From Actinomycetes bacterium (GTDB lineage Bacteria; Actinomycetota; Actinomycetes; Mycobacteriales; Mycobacteriaceae): a stretch of DNA of 31,373 nucleotides. A model generated the notes under the pieces. That model was not told where the DNA came from. It made no database searches and saw only the letters and a program-made list of their open reading frames with translations. The translations under genes and the position numbers were made by a program. Shown here piece after piece: positions 1 to 7,661 of this stretch (positions are counted from its first letter, which is position 1; each line of letters opens with the position of its first letter). The stretch is taken from the NCBI GenBank assembly GCA_023416315.1, contig JAEZIA010000340.1, forward strand, positions 1-31,373, given 5' to 3'.

Positions 1-1
1 G

Positions 2-1645
2 GGCGGGATCGCGGCGGCGGTCGCCTTCCTCGAGCGCGCCGCAATCCTGACCGCCGACCCGGATCTGCGTGGTGCGCGCGCATTGGCGGCCGCCCGAGCC
101 AAGCGGGACGCGGCCGCACCGGCAGCCGCTCGCGATCTTCTCGACCTCGCCGAGCGGGCGCCGTTGTCGGATCTGCAACGCGCGCAGGTAGTCCGGTTAC
201 GGGCGCAGATGGATTTCGTCCGAAGCCGCGCCGGGGAGGCCGGAGCGCCCGCCGTGCGCGACACCGCGCAGGCCCTGCTCGACGCGGCCGGTCAACTGGA
301 GGACCTCGACGAATATGCCGCGCGGGAAAGCTATTTGGAGGCCATCGCGGCACTGATGTACGCCGGGCGGCTCGGTGAACCGGATGCGCTGGCCCGTGCT
401 GCCGAGGCCGCACTGCAAGCGCTCGGCCGGGTGACCGAGTTGTCCCGCGCGGTGGACTTCCTGCTCATGGGGATAGCTCAGCGCATCATCGGGGGCGTCA
501 GTGCCGGTGTCGACCCGCTGCGGACCGGCTTGGACCACATGTGCGGCCTGGCCGCCGCCGACGATCGCAACGTACTGCGATGGATGGTTCCGGCGTTCCC
601 GATCCTGCAGGAGTCGGCTGCCCACGAACTCTGGGACGACACGATCGTCGATCAGCTCGCCACCGCCGCGGTGCGGGCCGCCCGCACCGCCGGCGCGCTG
701 GCGATGTTGCCCCGGGCGCTCATCTACCAGGCGGGAGTCCACGTCGTTGCCGGTGAATTCCGCACCGCCGCAACCCTTGTCGAAGAGGCCAATGCGATCA
801 CCTCGGCGACCGATCACTCGGCAGCGGTCAAATACCACGCCCTGATGTTGACCGCCTGGCGGGGCGACGTGACTCAAGCCGAACGGCTGTTCAAGGCGGC
901 CGAAGCCGACGGAGCCAGCCGCGGTGAAGGCCGAGTGCTCGGATTGACCGGCTACGCAGCCGCGGTCCTCTACAACGGACTGGGCCGATACGCCGAGGCG
1001 CTGGCCGCGGCCCGCTCGGTCTGTGAATACGAAGATGTCGGTTTCTACAGCTGGTGTCTCTACGAGTTGGTCGAGGCGGCGACCCGCACCGGCGAGCGGG
1101 ACGCCGCAGTCGCGGCGTGCAACGACCTGGCCGAGCGTGCGGGTGCCACCGGAACCGATTGGGGCTTGGGCGCGCTCGCCTGCGCCCAGGCGATGCTCGC
1201 CGATGACGAGGACGCCGATGCGCTGTTCACCGAAGCCATCGAACGATTGGGCCGCACCACGATCGCGGTACACCGGGCCCGCGCACACCTGGTGTACGGG
1301 GAGTGGCTGCGACGGATGCTGCGCCGCGTCGACGCCCGGCACCACCTGACCGAGGCCCACGCGATGTTCGTCCGGATGGGCGCCGATGCGTTCGCCGAGC
1401 GTGCTCGTCGGGAGCTGGCAGCCACCGGCGAGAAGGTGCGCGCCCAGCAACCGAGTGCGGGCGGTGAGCTCACCGCACAGGAAGCCCAGATCGCCAGGTT
1501 GGCCGGCGACGGCATGACGAACCAGGAGATCGGCGCGCAGCTGTTCATCAGCACGCACACCGTCGAATGGCATCTGCGGAAAGTGTTCGCCAAGCTCGGG
1601 ATCACCTCACGCAGGCAGCTGCGGACGATGTCCTGGGCGAGCTGA
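2..1645 (+). CDS. LuxR-family transcriptional regulator, large (MalT/LAL-like), 5' truncated by window edge
   Basis: The frame is open from the first base, so the gene starts upstream of the window; the earliest in-frame start (TTG at 83) lies inside protein-like sequence and is not the true start. About 547 residues are visible. Most of it is Ala/Leu-rich helical sequence resembling the TPR-like region behind the AAA-type ATPase of large LuxR regulators. The last 60 residues form a LuxR/GerE helix-turn-helix, with LTAQEAQIARLAGDGMTNQE, then the recognition region ISTHTVEWHLRKVFAKLGI. By family knowledge such proteins are ATP- and ligand-responsive DNA-binding activators. The ATPase part lies outside the window, so neither ligand nor targets can be read. 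No partner gene is evident: the next gene is 228 bases away. Confidence 0.9.
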   Translation, partial: GGIAAAVAFLERAAILTADPDLRGARALAAARAKRDAAAPAAARDLLDLAERAPLSDLQRAQVVRLRAQMDFVRSRAGEAGAPAVRDTAQALLDAAGQLEDLDEYAARESYLEAIAALMYAGRLGEPDALARAAEAALQALGRVTELSRAVDFLLMGIAQRIIGGVSAGVDPLRTGLDHMCGLAAADDRNVLRWMVPAFPILQESAAHELWDDTIVDQLATAAVRAARTAGALAMLPRALIYQAGVHVVAGEFRTAATLVEEANAITSATDHSAAVKYHALMLTAWRGDVTQAERLFKAAEADGASRGEGRVLGLTGYAAAVLYNGLGRYAEALAAARSVCEYEDVGFYSWCLYELVEAATRTGERDAAVAACNDLAERAGATGTDWGLGALACAQAMLADDEDADALFTEAIERLGRTTIAVHRARAHLVYGEWLRRMLRRVDARHHLTEAHAMFVRMGADAFAERARRELAATGEKVRAQQPSAGGELTAQEAQIARLAGDGMTNQEIGAQLFISTHTVEWHLRKVFAKLGITSRRQLRTMSWAS

Positions 1646-1873
1646 TGCCCGTCGTGTCGCGTTTTGTGGGATAGATGGCGTAATGGCCGCCGACGCGGCG
1701 GCGCCTGTCGCGCCAAGCTGAAGGCCTCACCAGTCGACCCACGAGGCCCGCCCGCGTGGTCGCCCTGCGTGGCCACCGACCATTGACTACTGACTACGGG
1801 TTTTCAAGGGTTCGCACACGGGGCGCGGTGGCGAGGCTGAAGTCATCAGTCAACGCACCCAGGAGACCCGATC
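1646..1873. other. Intergenic region before the ECF sigma gene
   Basis: This 228-base stretch has no convincing gene. It holds a GC hairpin 40 bases after the regulator stop (arms GCCGCCG 1686-1692 and CGGCGGC 1696-1702, no T tract), a tandem TGACTAC pair (1784-1797) containing a TTGACT, and AGGAG just before the next ATG. I looked for a GGAA...GTT promoter of the SigH/SigE type in front of the sigma gene and did not find a clear one. Confidence 0.4.
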
Positions 1874-2464
1874 ATGACCGTCACGTCTGTTCCCCGGCCA
1901 ACCGACTCCGAGGCCGCCGCCCGGTTCGCCCGCGACGCGCAACCCCTATTCGATGCGCTGCTGCGCCGGGCCAAGGGACTGACCAAGACCGCGGCCGACG
2001 CCGAAGACCTGGTGCAGGACACCCTGCTGCACGCCTTCATGGGTTATCACACCTTCTCCGACGGCACCGATTTCAAGGCCTGGCTGTTCCGGATTCTCTA
2101 CAACCGCTGGGTGAGCACGTTCCGCGCCAAGCAGCGCAGGCCGGCGGAGGTGCCGGTTGACGGAGTCACCGAACGAGACCTGGCCGACAGCGCGGCCCGG
2201 TCGTCGACCGCGTCCCGCTCGGCCGAGGCCGAGGCGCTCACCCGGCTGCCCGACCACGAGCTTCGCTCGGCAATGGGCGCCCTGCCCGACGACTTCCGTG
2301 CCGTGTTGTTCTACGCCGAGGTGCAGGGTCACACCTACGCCGAGACCGCCACGATCCTGAACATTCCGCGCGGCACGGTCATGTCACGGGCATCGCGCGG
2401 CAGGCAGCGGCTGCGCGTCGCGCTCGCGCAGACCGCGTACGCACCCGCAGAGCAGATCGCATGA
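1874..2464 (+). CDS. ECF RNA polymerase sigma factor, SigH/SigR-like
   Basis: This 196-residue protein has the two-domain layout of ECF sigma factors. Region 2 spans about residues 17-88, with DAEDLVQDTLLHAF near 42-55 and FKAWLFRILYNRW near 67-79. Region 4 spans about 125-188, including ALPDDFRAVLFYAEVQG and IPRGTVMSRASRGRQRLR. The linker and motifs closely resemble mycobacterial SigH (ADAEDL, KAWLYRIL, SAEVEAL, GTVMSR from memory). It would direct RNA polymerase to a stress- or redox-type promoter set. The start is ATG 1874 after AGGAGACCCGATC. Its TGA overlaps the ATG of the SDR gene by 4 bases (ATGA), so the two are translationally coupled. SigH-type factors are normally followed by a zinc-binding anti-sigma gene; none is seen here. 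Confidence 0.93.
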   Translation: MTVTSVPRPTDSEAAARFARDAQPLFDALLRRAKGLTKTAADAEDLVQDTLLHAFMGYHTFSDGTDFKAWLFRILYNRWVSTFRAKQRRPAEVPVDGVTERDLADSAARSSTASRSAEAEALTRLPDHELRSAMGALPDDFRAVLFYAEVQGHTYAETATILNIPRGTVMSRASRGRQRLRVALAQTAYAPAEQIA

Positions 2465-3195
2465 GCGCCGCGATGGAGCTGACCGGACACACCGCCCTCG
2501 TTACCGGTGGCACCGCCGGGATCGGGTTGGCCTGCGCCCGCCTATTGGCCGGTGCCGGCGCCACGGTCATCGTCACCGGACGCGACCCCAAGCGTGGCGA
2601 AGCCGCGCTCGGTCAGATACCCGGCGGCGCCCGGTTCATCGCCGCCGATCTCGCCGATGCCGACTCGGTGACAGCGCTGGTCGACCACGCCGGTGACGTC
2701 GACATCCTCGTCAACAACGCGGCGAGCTTCCCCGGTGCACTCACCGTCGACCAGAGCATCGCGACGTTCGAGACGACCTTCGACACCAACGTGCGCGGCA
2801 CCTACTTCCTGACCGCGGGATTGGTTCGTGGGATGCTCCAGCGGCGCCGGGGCAGCATCGTCAACGTCACCTCGATGGTCGCGTCCAAAGGCGTCGGCGG
2901 AGCGTCCACGTATGGCGCGTCGAAGGCCGCGGTCGAGTCGCTGACCCGAGCCTGGGCAGCCGAATTCGGACCCTATGGAGTCCGGGCCAACAGCGTCGCG
3001 CCCGGGCCCACCAAAACCGAAGGCGTGCAAGCTCAATGGGGAGACACCAACTCCGAGCTCGGCCGGGCGCTACCGCTTGGCCGGACCGCCGACCCCGACG
3101 AAATCGCGCACGCGGTGCTCTTCCTAGCCTCGCCCCGCGCGAGCTTCATCACCGGTTCGACCCTGCACGCCGACGGCGGCGGAACCGCCGTCTGA
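2461..3195 (+). CDS. SDR-family NAD(P)-dependent oxidoreductase
   Basis: This 244-residue classical short-chain dehydrogenase has the cofactor motif TGGTAGIG at residues 15-22, NNAA at 85-88, Asn110, and the catalytic set Ser138, Tyr151 and Lys155 (YGASK). The C-terminus has the usual PG-T and ITGSTLHADGG elements. TGR after the second strand (39-41), with a basic residue, suggests but does not prove NADP preference. The substrate cannot be read from sequence. Translation is coupled to the sigma factor by a 4-base overlap, and a cupin gene follows 17 bases later, suggesting one operon. ATG at 2473 (residue 5) is an alternative start, but the coupled ATG is preferred. Confidence 0.93.
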   Translation: MSAAMELTGHTALVTGGTAGIGLACARLLAGAGATVIVTGRDPKRGEAALGQIPGGARFIAADLADADSVTALVDHAGDVDILVNNAASFPGALTVDQSIATFETTFDTNVRGTYFLTAGLVRGMLQRRRGSIVNVTSMVASKGVGGASTYGASKAAVESLTRAWAAEFGPYGVRANSVAPGPTKTEGVQAQWGDTNSELGRALPLGRTADPDEIAHAVLFLASPRASFITGSTLHADGGGTAV

Positions 3196-3212
3196 CAACC
3201 GAGGAGAAGGAC

Positions 3213-3635
3213 ATGTCGAAAAGCTATGACCCGCAATGGGAGAACGCCCTGAGCGTGGTGCAGGACGTGCACCCGCCGTTCATTCCGGACGGGGCCGACG
3301 TGATGACCGTCGTCATCGAGTACCCGCCGGGCAGTGCAGGTGCTCCGCCGCACCGCCACCCGAGTGGGCCCGCGTTCGGATACATGCTCGAGGGCGAGAT
3401 GCTCTTCGAGCTCGAAGGGCAGCCACCACGGGTCATCCGCGCCGGCGAAGCATTCTGGGAGCCCGGCGGTGACGTCATCCACTACTCGGATGCCAACAAC
3501 CGGGACGACGTCAACAGCCGGTTCGTGGTCACGATGGTGTGTGTCCCGGGACGGCCGATGCTCGAGCTCGTCGACGACGACGAACTGGCCGCGCGTAGTC
3601 ACTTACGAGTCCCGGCCTCCGCCGAGAAAGGTTGA
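3213..3635 (+). CDS. Cupin-domain protein
   Basis: This is a 140-residue single-domain cupin. The ATG at 3213 follows GAGGAGAAGGAC, a strong ribosome site; an in-frame ATG at 3036 would read through the end of the SDR gene out of frame and is rejected. Cupin motif 1 is seen as PPHRHPSGPAFGYMLEG (two metal-type His, with the usual Glu displaced) and motif 2 as GEAFWEPGGDVIHYSDANN. Small cupins of this type bind a metal and act as isomerases, dioxygenases or sugar/quercetin-type binding proteins. The reaction here is unknown. It lies between the SDR gene and an amidotransferase-like gene, in the same direction and with short gaps. Confidence 0.9.
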   Translation: MSKSYDPQWENALSVVQDVHPPFIPDGADVMTVVIEYPPGSAGAPPHRHPSGPAFGYMLEGEMLFELEGQPPRVIRAGEAFWEPGGDVIHYSDANNRDDVNSRFVVTMVCVPGRPMLELVDDDELAARSHLRVPASAEKG

Positions 3636-3641
3636 ATCACC

Positions 3642-4529
3642 ATGGCACGCATCCTGCTTCAGACCACGATCACTGCACAGCCCGACGACTGGGACATCGC
3701 CCGCTTCGCCCTGCTGGCCGGCGAGTTGCGCGCGGCCGGGCATGATGTCGTCGCCAGGAACCGGGCATGCCGGGGGGACGACCCGGTGCTGAGCGTTCTC
3801 GACGACCTGGGCTTCGACCAGCTGTGGCTGATGGCTGTGGACACCGGCGACGGCCTGACGGATGCCGAGGCTGAAGCCATCATGAGGTTCCGCCGGGCTG
3901 GTGGCGGCGTGCTGACCGCTCGGGATCATCAGGATCTGGGGTGTTGCCTGACTCGGCTCGGATCGCTGGGCCTGGTCAACGAATTCGCCGATCCGACCGT
4001 CGACCAGCGCCACCTGTGTGACGACCAGGACACCCCGGAGATCTCCTGGCCCAACTACCACTCCGGCGCCAACGGGGACTATCAGCCGGTGTTTTCCCCG
4101 GGACCGGTGCATCCGCTGCTGCGTACGCCGCACACCACCAGCGGCGGCATCGAATGGTTCCCGGCGCACCCGCATGAAGGCGCGGTCTCGGCAGCCGTCC
4201 CCGCCGCTACCGTGGTGGCCGAGGGGCGAAGCAGCGCCAGCGGCCGCCGCTTCAACCTCGCGGTCGCGCTAGACGGCGACACCGCCGACGGGCTGCCGCT
4301 GGGCCGTGCTCTTGTCGAGTCGACGTTCCATCACTTCGCCGACTACAACTGGGATTTGTCCTGTGGTGCACCCTCGTTCGTCAGCGAGCCGCCCGGCAGC
4401 CAGATCCTCGCCGATCCGTCCCGGCTGACCGTGTTCAAAGACTACGTCCGCAACATCGCCGACTGGCTGCAGGCCGGCACTCACACCACTGCCTTCGGTG
4501 CGCCCATGAGGCAGGAGGCGTTGTCGTAG
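3642..4529 (+). CDS. Unknown protein with class I amidotransferase/ThuA-like fold features
   Basis: This is a 295-residue soluble protein starting 6 bases after the cupin stop. I do not recognise it with certainty. The N-terminal half alternates beta strands and helices (RILLQTTIT, then ARFALLAGELRAAGHDV, then DQLWLMAVDTGDGLT). A glycine-rich turn follows, GGGVLTARDHQDLGCCL, resembling the elbow region of amidotransferase- or ThuA-like domains. Two adjacent Cys (about residues 106-107) follow a His, but a complete Cys-His-Glu triad cannot be assigned. The C-terminal half is rich in Trp, His and Pro. No signal peptide or membrane segment is seen. The context (SDR, cupin, VOC) suggests small-molecule oxidation or detoxification; this is inference. 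Confidence 0.8.
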   Translation: MARILLQTTITAQPDDWDIARFALLAGELRAAGHDVVARNRACRGDDPVLSVLDDLGFDQLWLMAVDTGDGLTDAEAEAIMRFRRAGGGVLTARDHQDLGCCLTRLGSLGLVNEFADPTVDQRHLCDDQDTPEISWPNYHSGANGDYQPVFSPGPVHPLLRTPHTTSGGIEWFPAHPHEGAVSAAVPAATVVAEGRSSASGRRFNLAVALDGDTADGLPLGRALVESTFHHFADYNWDLSCGAPSFVSEPPGSQILADPSRLTVFKDYVRNIADWLQAGTHTTAFGAPMRQEALS

Positions 4530-4560
4530 TCTGGAAGCGCTTCAGACACAGGAGGCGCCG

Positions 4561-4917
4561 ATGAGCGAGCACGAAGTCAAGATGATCATCCTGTCGACCG
4601 ACGATCTGGATGAGTCGATCCGGTTCTATAGCGAGACCCTGGGCATGGCACTGAAGTTCCGCGACGGCGCGCATTTCGCAGCGCTCGACGGCGGGCCGGT
4701 CACCCTCGCGCTGGCGACCGAGATCGATCACCCGATTCCCGGCCAGGTCGTCGTCGGAATCAAGACCGCCGACGTCGACGCGGCCGCGAGGGCTGTCGAG
4801 GCCAGTGGTGGCGGGATCGTCAAGGGCCCGTACGACGACGCCCACGAGCGTCGTGCGGTTGTCTACGACAACAAGGGCAACGGACTGGTCTTCTACAGCC
4901 CGCTCGCACGCAAGTAG
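4561..4917 (+). CDS. VOC-family (glyoxalase/bleomycin-resistance-like) protein
   Basis: This 118-residue protein has the paired beta-alpha-beta-beta-beta units of the vicinal oxygen chelate fold. The first half shows DDLDESIRFYSETLGM and the second DVDAAARAVEASGGG, followed by VYDNKGNGLVFYSP. Relatives include glyoxalase I, ring-cleavage dioxygenases and drug-binding proteins; the active metal set is not clear here, so a specific reaction is not claimed. The ATG follows CAGGAGGCGCCG. It is the last gene of the sigma-SDR-cupin cluster and converges on the IclR-type gene with only 6 bases between the stops. Confidence 0.9.
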   Translation: MSEHEVKMIILSTDDLDESIRFYSETLGMALKFRDGAHFAALDGGPVTLALATEIDHPIPGQVVVGIKTADVDAAARAVEASGGGIVKGPYDDAHERRAVVYDNKGNGLVFYSPLARK

Positions 4918-4923
4918 GTTTTC

Positions 4924-5784
4924 CTACCCGCAGAGTGTTGCCGCCGCCGAGATCAGGCGCTTGCCGATCGCGGTGACCTGGCGCATCGGCAGCGCGACGA
5001 ACGGGTGCACCGCAAGGATCATCGGTACTCGGCCACCGTCGTCGAATACCGGCGCGCAGATCGAGGCGATGGGTTGCGGTCGCGGTGCGGAGTCGGTGTC
5101 GGGCAATAGGCCGATTGTGGTGCATTCCACCAGGAGCTGGTCGAGCATCGTCCGCACATGGGCCGGGACGTCGTCGCGCAGGGCGCCGACCAACTGTGTC
5201 ATCTGACCCAACGCCGGTGTGGTCCAGTCGATATCGAAACCACGCTCGCGGGTGCGCACCAGCACCCGTTGCAGGCGTTCGGCCAGTTCGGGATTCGCCG
5301 AGCCGGATCGCGCGATCCACGCGCGCTGTTCGATGGGGCTGTCCCACGCCGCGAACGCGACCCCGAACGGTGGGGCGTAGGCGATGCGGTCGCCCGGCAG
5401 AGTGGTGTGCGAGCCGGCTCCGCCGGCTTCGAATGCGGTGATCACCAGCGAGTCACCAACGCGTTCGACCACCGAAGCGGCATAACCCCATTCGGCGGAC
5501 AGCTGCGCGGCGGCGGCGTGGGCAGCATGTGCCATCGGCCGCACCGCGTCCGTGCGTGCGGCGACGACGGCGAGCGCGGGCCCGAGGCCGAACGACTTAT
5601 CCACCGGATGCCGGGTGATCCAGCCACGGTCGCTGAGCGTCTTCAGGATGGAGTGCGCGGTGGCCTGGGTCAGGTCGAGTTCACGCACGATGTCCGAGAA
5701 CCGCAGCCGCTCGTTACCCGGTCTGGCGAGCAACTCGAGGACATCGACTACGCGCGCCGTCGGCGCGGACGTCGTGCCTTTCAT
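4924..5784 (-). CDS. IclR-family transcriptional regulator
   Basis: This 286-residue regulator has an N-terminal winged helix-turn-helix (about residues 8-70, with FSDIVRELDLTQATAHSILK and GWITRHPVDKSFGLGPAL) and a C-terminal IclR effector domain ending in SICAPVFDDGGRVPMIL. Two adjacent ATGs exist at 5787 and 5784. GGAG lies 3 and 6 bases upstream of them respectively, which favours 5784. An open frame extends further upstream but contains no family-like sequence. The gene is divergent from a SnoaL-like gene, and the space between holds GAGAT/ATCTC inverted repeats, a likely operator for autoregulation and for control of that neighbour. The effector is unknown. Confidence 0.92.
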   Translation of the reverse strand: MKGTTSAPTARVVDVLELLARPGNERLRFSDIVRELDLTQATAHSILKTLSDRGWITRHPVDKSFGLGPALAVVAARTDAVRPMAHAAHAAAAQLSAEWGYAASVVERVGDSLVITAFEAGGAGSHTTLPGDRIAYAPPFGVAFAAWDSPIEQRAWIARSGSANPELAERLQRVLVRTRERGFDIDWTTPALGQMTQLVGALRDDVPAHVRTMLDQLLVECTTIGLLPDTDSAPRPQPIASICAPVFDDGGRVPMILAVHPFVALPMRQVTAIGKRLISAAATLCG

Positions 5785-5824
5785 CATTGACTCCGGCGGT
5801 CGGCTTAGTGTCAGCTTAAATCGC

Positions 5825-5854
5825 CGAGATCCTATCTCGATTATTTGAGATAGG
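5825..5854. promoter_or_regulatory. Candidate IclR operator: overlapping inverted repeats
   Basis: Three GAGAT-type half-sites lie in 30 bases. CGAGAT (5825-5830) and ATCTCG (5834-5839) form a 6-bp palindrome with a 3-base spacer. CCTATCTC (5831-5838) and GAGATAGG (5847-5854) form an 8-bp inverted repeat with an 8-base AT-rich spacer. The site lies between the divergent IclR-type gene (starting at 5784) and the SnoaL-like gene (starting at 5937). Assignment to this IclR protein is inferred from position. Confidence 0.6.
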
Positions 5855-5936
5855 GAACTGCAGATGCGCAACGGCCCGACCTCGGCACCAGTGACGGTTC
5901 CGACGCGATCGTCGTGCACCCCGAACGGAGAACCGC

Positions 5937-6338
5937 ATGAACGAACTGCAAGACCGCCAGGACATCTCGGATCTGCTGATCCGCTACGCCACCGGCATCG
6001 ACCGCCGTGACTGGGACCTCTTCCGCACCGTGTTCACCCCCGACTGTTACCTCGACTACGGCGAGATCGGGGTGTGGGACGGCGTCGAGGCGGTCACCGA
6101 GTTCATGGACACCATTCATGCCGAACTCGGACATCTCATGCACCGGATCAGCAATATCGTGATCGACCTCCAGGGCGAGCGAGCCCTAACCCGCAGCTAT
6201 GTTGATGCGTGGGTGATGGCTGCCGACAACAACTCCGGTGTGAACGCCAGGGGTTTCTACGACGACGAAGTTGTCCGCACCGAGGCCGGCTGGCGGATCG
6301 CGCGGCGGACGTTCACGACCGTGCACGTGACGTACTGA
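5937..6338 (+). CDS. SnoaL-like / NTF2-fold protein
   Basis: This 133-residue protein matches the SnoaL-like (NTF2 superfamily) pattern: an N-terminal helix with DRQDISDLLIRYATGIDRRD, then DLFRTVFTPDCYLDYG, and late strands with GFYDDEVVRTEAGWRIARRT. Family members form a cone-shaped barrel and act as dehydratases, isomerases, cyclases or ring-hydroxylating dioxygenase partners; the role here is not readable. The ATG follows CGGAGAACCGC. Its promoter must lie in the same gap as the GAGAT palindromes, so the divergent IclR-type regulator is the likely controller. Confidence 0.88.
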   Translation: MNELQDRQDISDLLIRYATGIDRRDWDLFRTVFTPDCYLDYGEIGVWDGVEAVTEFMDTIHAELGHLMHRISNIVIDLQGERALTRSYVDAWVMAADNNSGVNARGFYDDEVVRTEAGWRIARRTFTTVHVTY

Positions 6339-6455
6339 TGGCCGGCGACTTCGCCCGGATCGGACTGGGTGGTCGAGTCTTTGCCCCAGCGGCAAGCGTG
6401 ATGTTTATCGATCGTCGATCTGGATAGCTAATAGCCGTACCAGGCAGATCACTGC

Positions 6456-6477
6456 ACGCACGATTGACGCACGATTG
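6456..6477 (+). repeat. Perfect 11-bp tandem duplication ahead of a ribosome site
   Basis: ACGCACGATTG occurs twice in direct succession (6456-6466 and 6467-6477). The second copy runs straight into the GGAG that serves the small exported protein gene. The rest of the 6339-6489 gap shows no gene. Confidence 0.8.
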
Positions 6478-6489
6478 GAGCACCAAGCC

Positions 6490-6774
6490 ATGAAGTTGCT
6501 CGACATTGTCGCCGGCGCCGCTGTTGTCGGCGGATTGGCCGCAAGCGCACTGGGATTGGGCGCCGCAACCGCAGGTGCAAACCCGCCTGCGCCGCCGCCC
6601 GCACCCGGCCAGCCGGCGCTCCCGCCTGCCGGACCCGATGCCGGCACGCCGCCGGCCTGGGCGCCGCCGAAGCCGGTTGACCCGAGCTGGGCCAACGGCA
6701 ACAAGCAGGTGTGGGACGAGGGCTGGAACCACTGGGGTGTCTGGATCAACGGAGTGTTCGTCCCGACCTACTGA
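6490..6774 (+). CDS. Small proline-rich exported protein
   Basis: This 94-residue protein starts at ATG 6490, 9 bases after GGAG; an in-frame TTG at 6475 overlaps that ribosome site and is rejected. Residues 1-30 form a Sec-type signal peptide (MKLLDIVAG, hydrophobic Ala/Gly/Leu core, cleavage probably after TAGA). The mature part is Pro/Ala-rich (PPAPPPAPGQPALPPAG) and ends in a Trp-rich module, with QVWDEGWNHWGVWINGVF near the C-terminus. Small exported proteins of this design are typical of mycobacteria, but I do not know a function. A strong 17-bp hairpin follows 9 bases after the stop, so it is probably monocistronic. Confidence 0.85.
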   Translation: MKLLDIVAGAAVVGGLAASALGLGAATAGANPPAPPPAPGQPALPPAGPDAGTPPAWAPPKPVDPSWANGNKQVWDEGWNHWGVWINGVFVPTY

Positions 6775-6783
6775 TCTGCCCGT

Positions 6784-6834
6784 GACGCCGCGGGGTGCCA
6801 TCTGATCGCCTGGATACTGGCACCCCGCGGCGTC
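6784..6834 (+). terminator. Long GC-rich hairpin after the exported protein gene
   Basis: Perfect 17-bp arms GACGCCGCGGGGTGCCA (6784-6800) and TGGCACCCCGCGGCGTC (6818-6834) enclose a 17-base loop. There is no T tract, as usual for mycobacterial intrinsic terminators. It lies between the stop of the exported protein gene and the Nudix gene. Confidence 0.7.
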
Positions 6835-6875
6835 CTCGCGTCCGGACCATCAGGACACCGCTCTATGGTCGAACC

Positions 6876-7592
6876 GTGACGATCACCTATGACGAGGCAC
6901 TGCGCGGCCAGATCCGCGGCCACCTGGCCGGGCACGACCGCCGCGCGGCGACCGACCCCTCCAAACGCCATGCCGCCGTGGCGGTGGTGCTCGTCGACTC
7001 TGAGGCCGGGGAAGACCGGGTCGACCCGGCTCCGGTGGACGACTGGATCGCCGGACGGCCGATGGAACCGGGCCTCGACGGCCGGATGGTCGGCGTGTCC
7101 GGCGGCGCGGCGTTTCTGTTGTGCCGCAGGGCCTCCCGGCTGAGTTCGCATGCCGCGCAGTGGGCGCTGCCCGGCGGCAGGCTGGACCCGGGGGAGACGG
7201 TGGTCGACGCGGCGCTGCGCGAGCTCGACGAGGAGGTCGGCGTCCGGCTGCCGGAGACCTCGGTGCTCGGGCTGCTCGACGATTACCCGACGCGCTCGGG
7301 CTACATCATCACCCCGGTGGTGATCTGGGGCGGCGGCCGACTGGATCCTCGCCCGGCGCCGGACGAAGTGGTGGCGGTGTATCGGGTGGGTCTGCATCAG
7401 CTACAGCGGCCGGACTCGCCGCGATTCATCACGATCCCGGAAAGCCCCCGCCCGGTTGTGCAGATGCCACTGGGCAATGACCTCATCCACGCGCCGACGG
7501 GCGCGGTGCTGTTGCAGCTGCGGTGGCTGTGCCTGGAAGGCCGCCACGAGGCGGTCGACGAGCTCGAGCAGCCGTTGTTCGCCTGGAAGTAG
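6876..7592 (+). CDS. Nudix hydrolase, CoA-pyrophosphatase-like
   Basis: This 238-residue protein has a complete Nudix box at residues 101-123 (Gly101, Glu107, Arg115-Glu116, Glu119-Glu120, Gly122), which cleaves nucleoside diphosphate-linked substrates with divalent metal. Just before it, LLCRRASRLSSHAAQWALPG resembles the extra motif of the CoA/acyl-CoA pyrophosphatase subfamily, so a coenzyme A diphosphatase role is plausible but not proven. The GTG at 6876 is chosen because family-like sequence (TITYDEALRGQIRGHL) begins there; the open frame upstream runs through the hairpin. It converges on sodN. Confidence 0.88.
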   Translation: MTITYDEALRGQIRGHLAGHDRRAATDPSKRHAAVAVVLVDSEAGEDRVDPAPVDDWIAGRPMEPGLDGRMVGVSGGAAFLLCRRASRLSSHAAQWALPGGRLDPGETVVDAALRELDEEVGVRLPETSVLGLLDDYPTRSGYIITPVVIWGGGRLDPRPAPDEVVAVYRVGLHQLQRPDSPRFITIPESPRPVVQMPLGNDLIHAPTGAVLLQLRWLCLEGRHEAVDELEQPLFAWK

Positions 7593-7615
7593 CCTGGGCA
7601 AGGCCCCGAAATACA

Positions 7616-7648
7616 AGTGCCGCGCGGCCGTTGCGACCGCGCGGCACT
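7616..7648. terminator. Bidirectional terminator-like hairpin between Nudix gene and sodN
   Basis: Perfect 12-bp arms AGTGCCGCGCGG (7616-7627) and CCGCGCGGCACT (7637-7648) enclose a 9-base loop. It sits between two convergent genes, 24 bases past the Nudix stop and 14 bases past the sodN stop. No T tract. Confidence 0.7.
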
Positions 7649-7661
7649 GGGACGTCAGTTG

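Noticed and set aside
197..1573. Long antisense open frame opposite the LuxR-type gene
   Set aside because: High-GC shadow of the real gene; composition is unlike a folded protein and there is no ribosome site.
4530..4546. AAGCGCTT palindrome before the VOC gene as a LacI-type operator
   Set aside because: Only the common 8-bp core is symmetric, the gene pair looks co-transcribed, and no LacI-type gene is near; could occur by chance.
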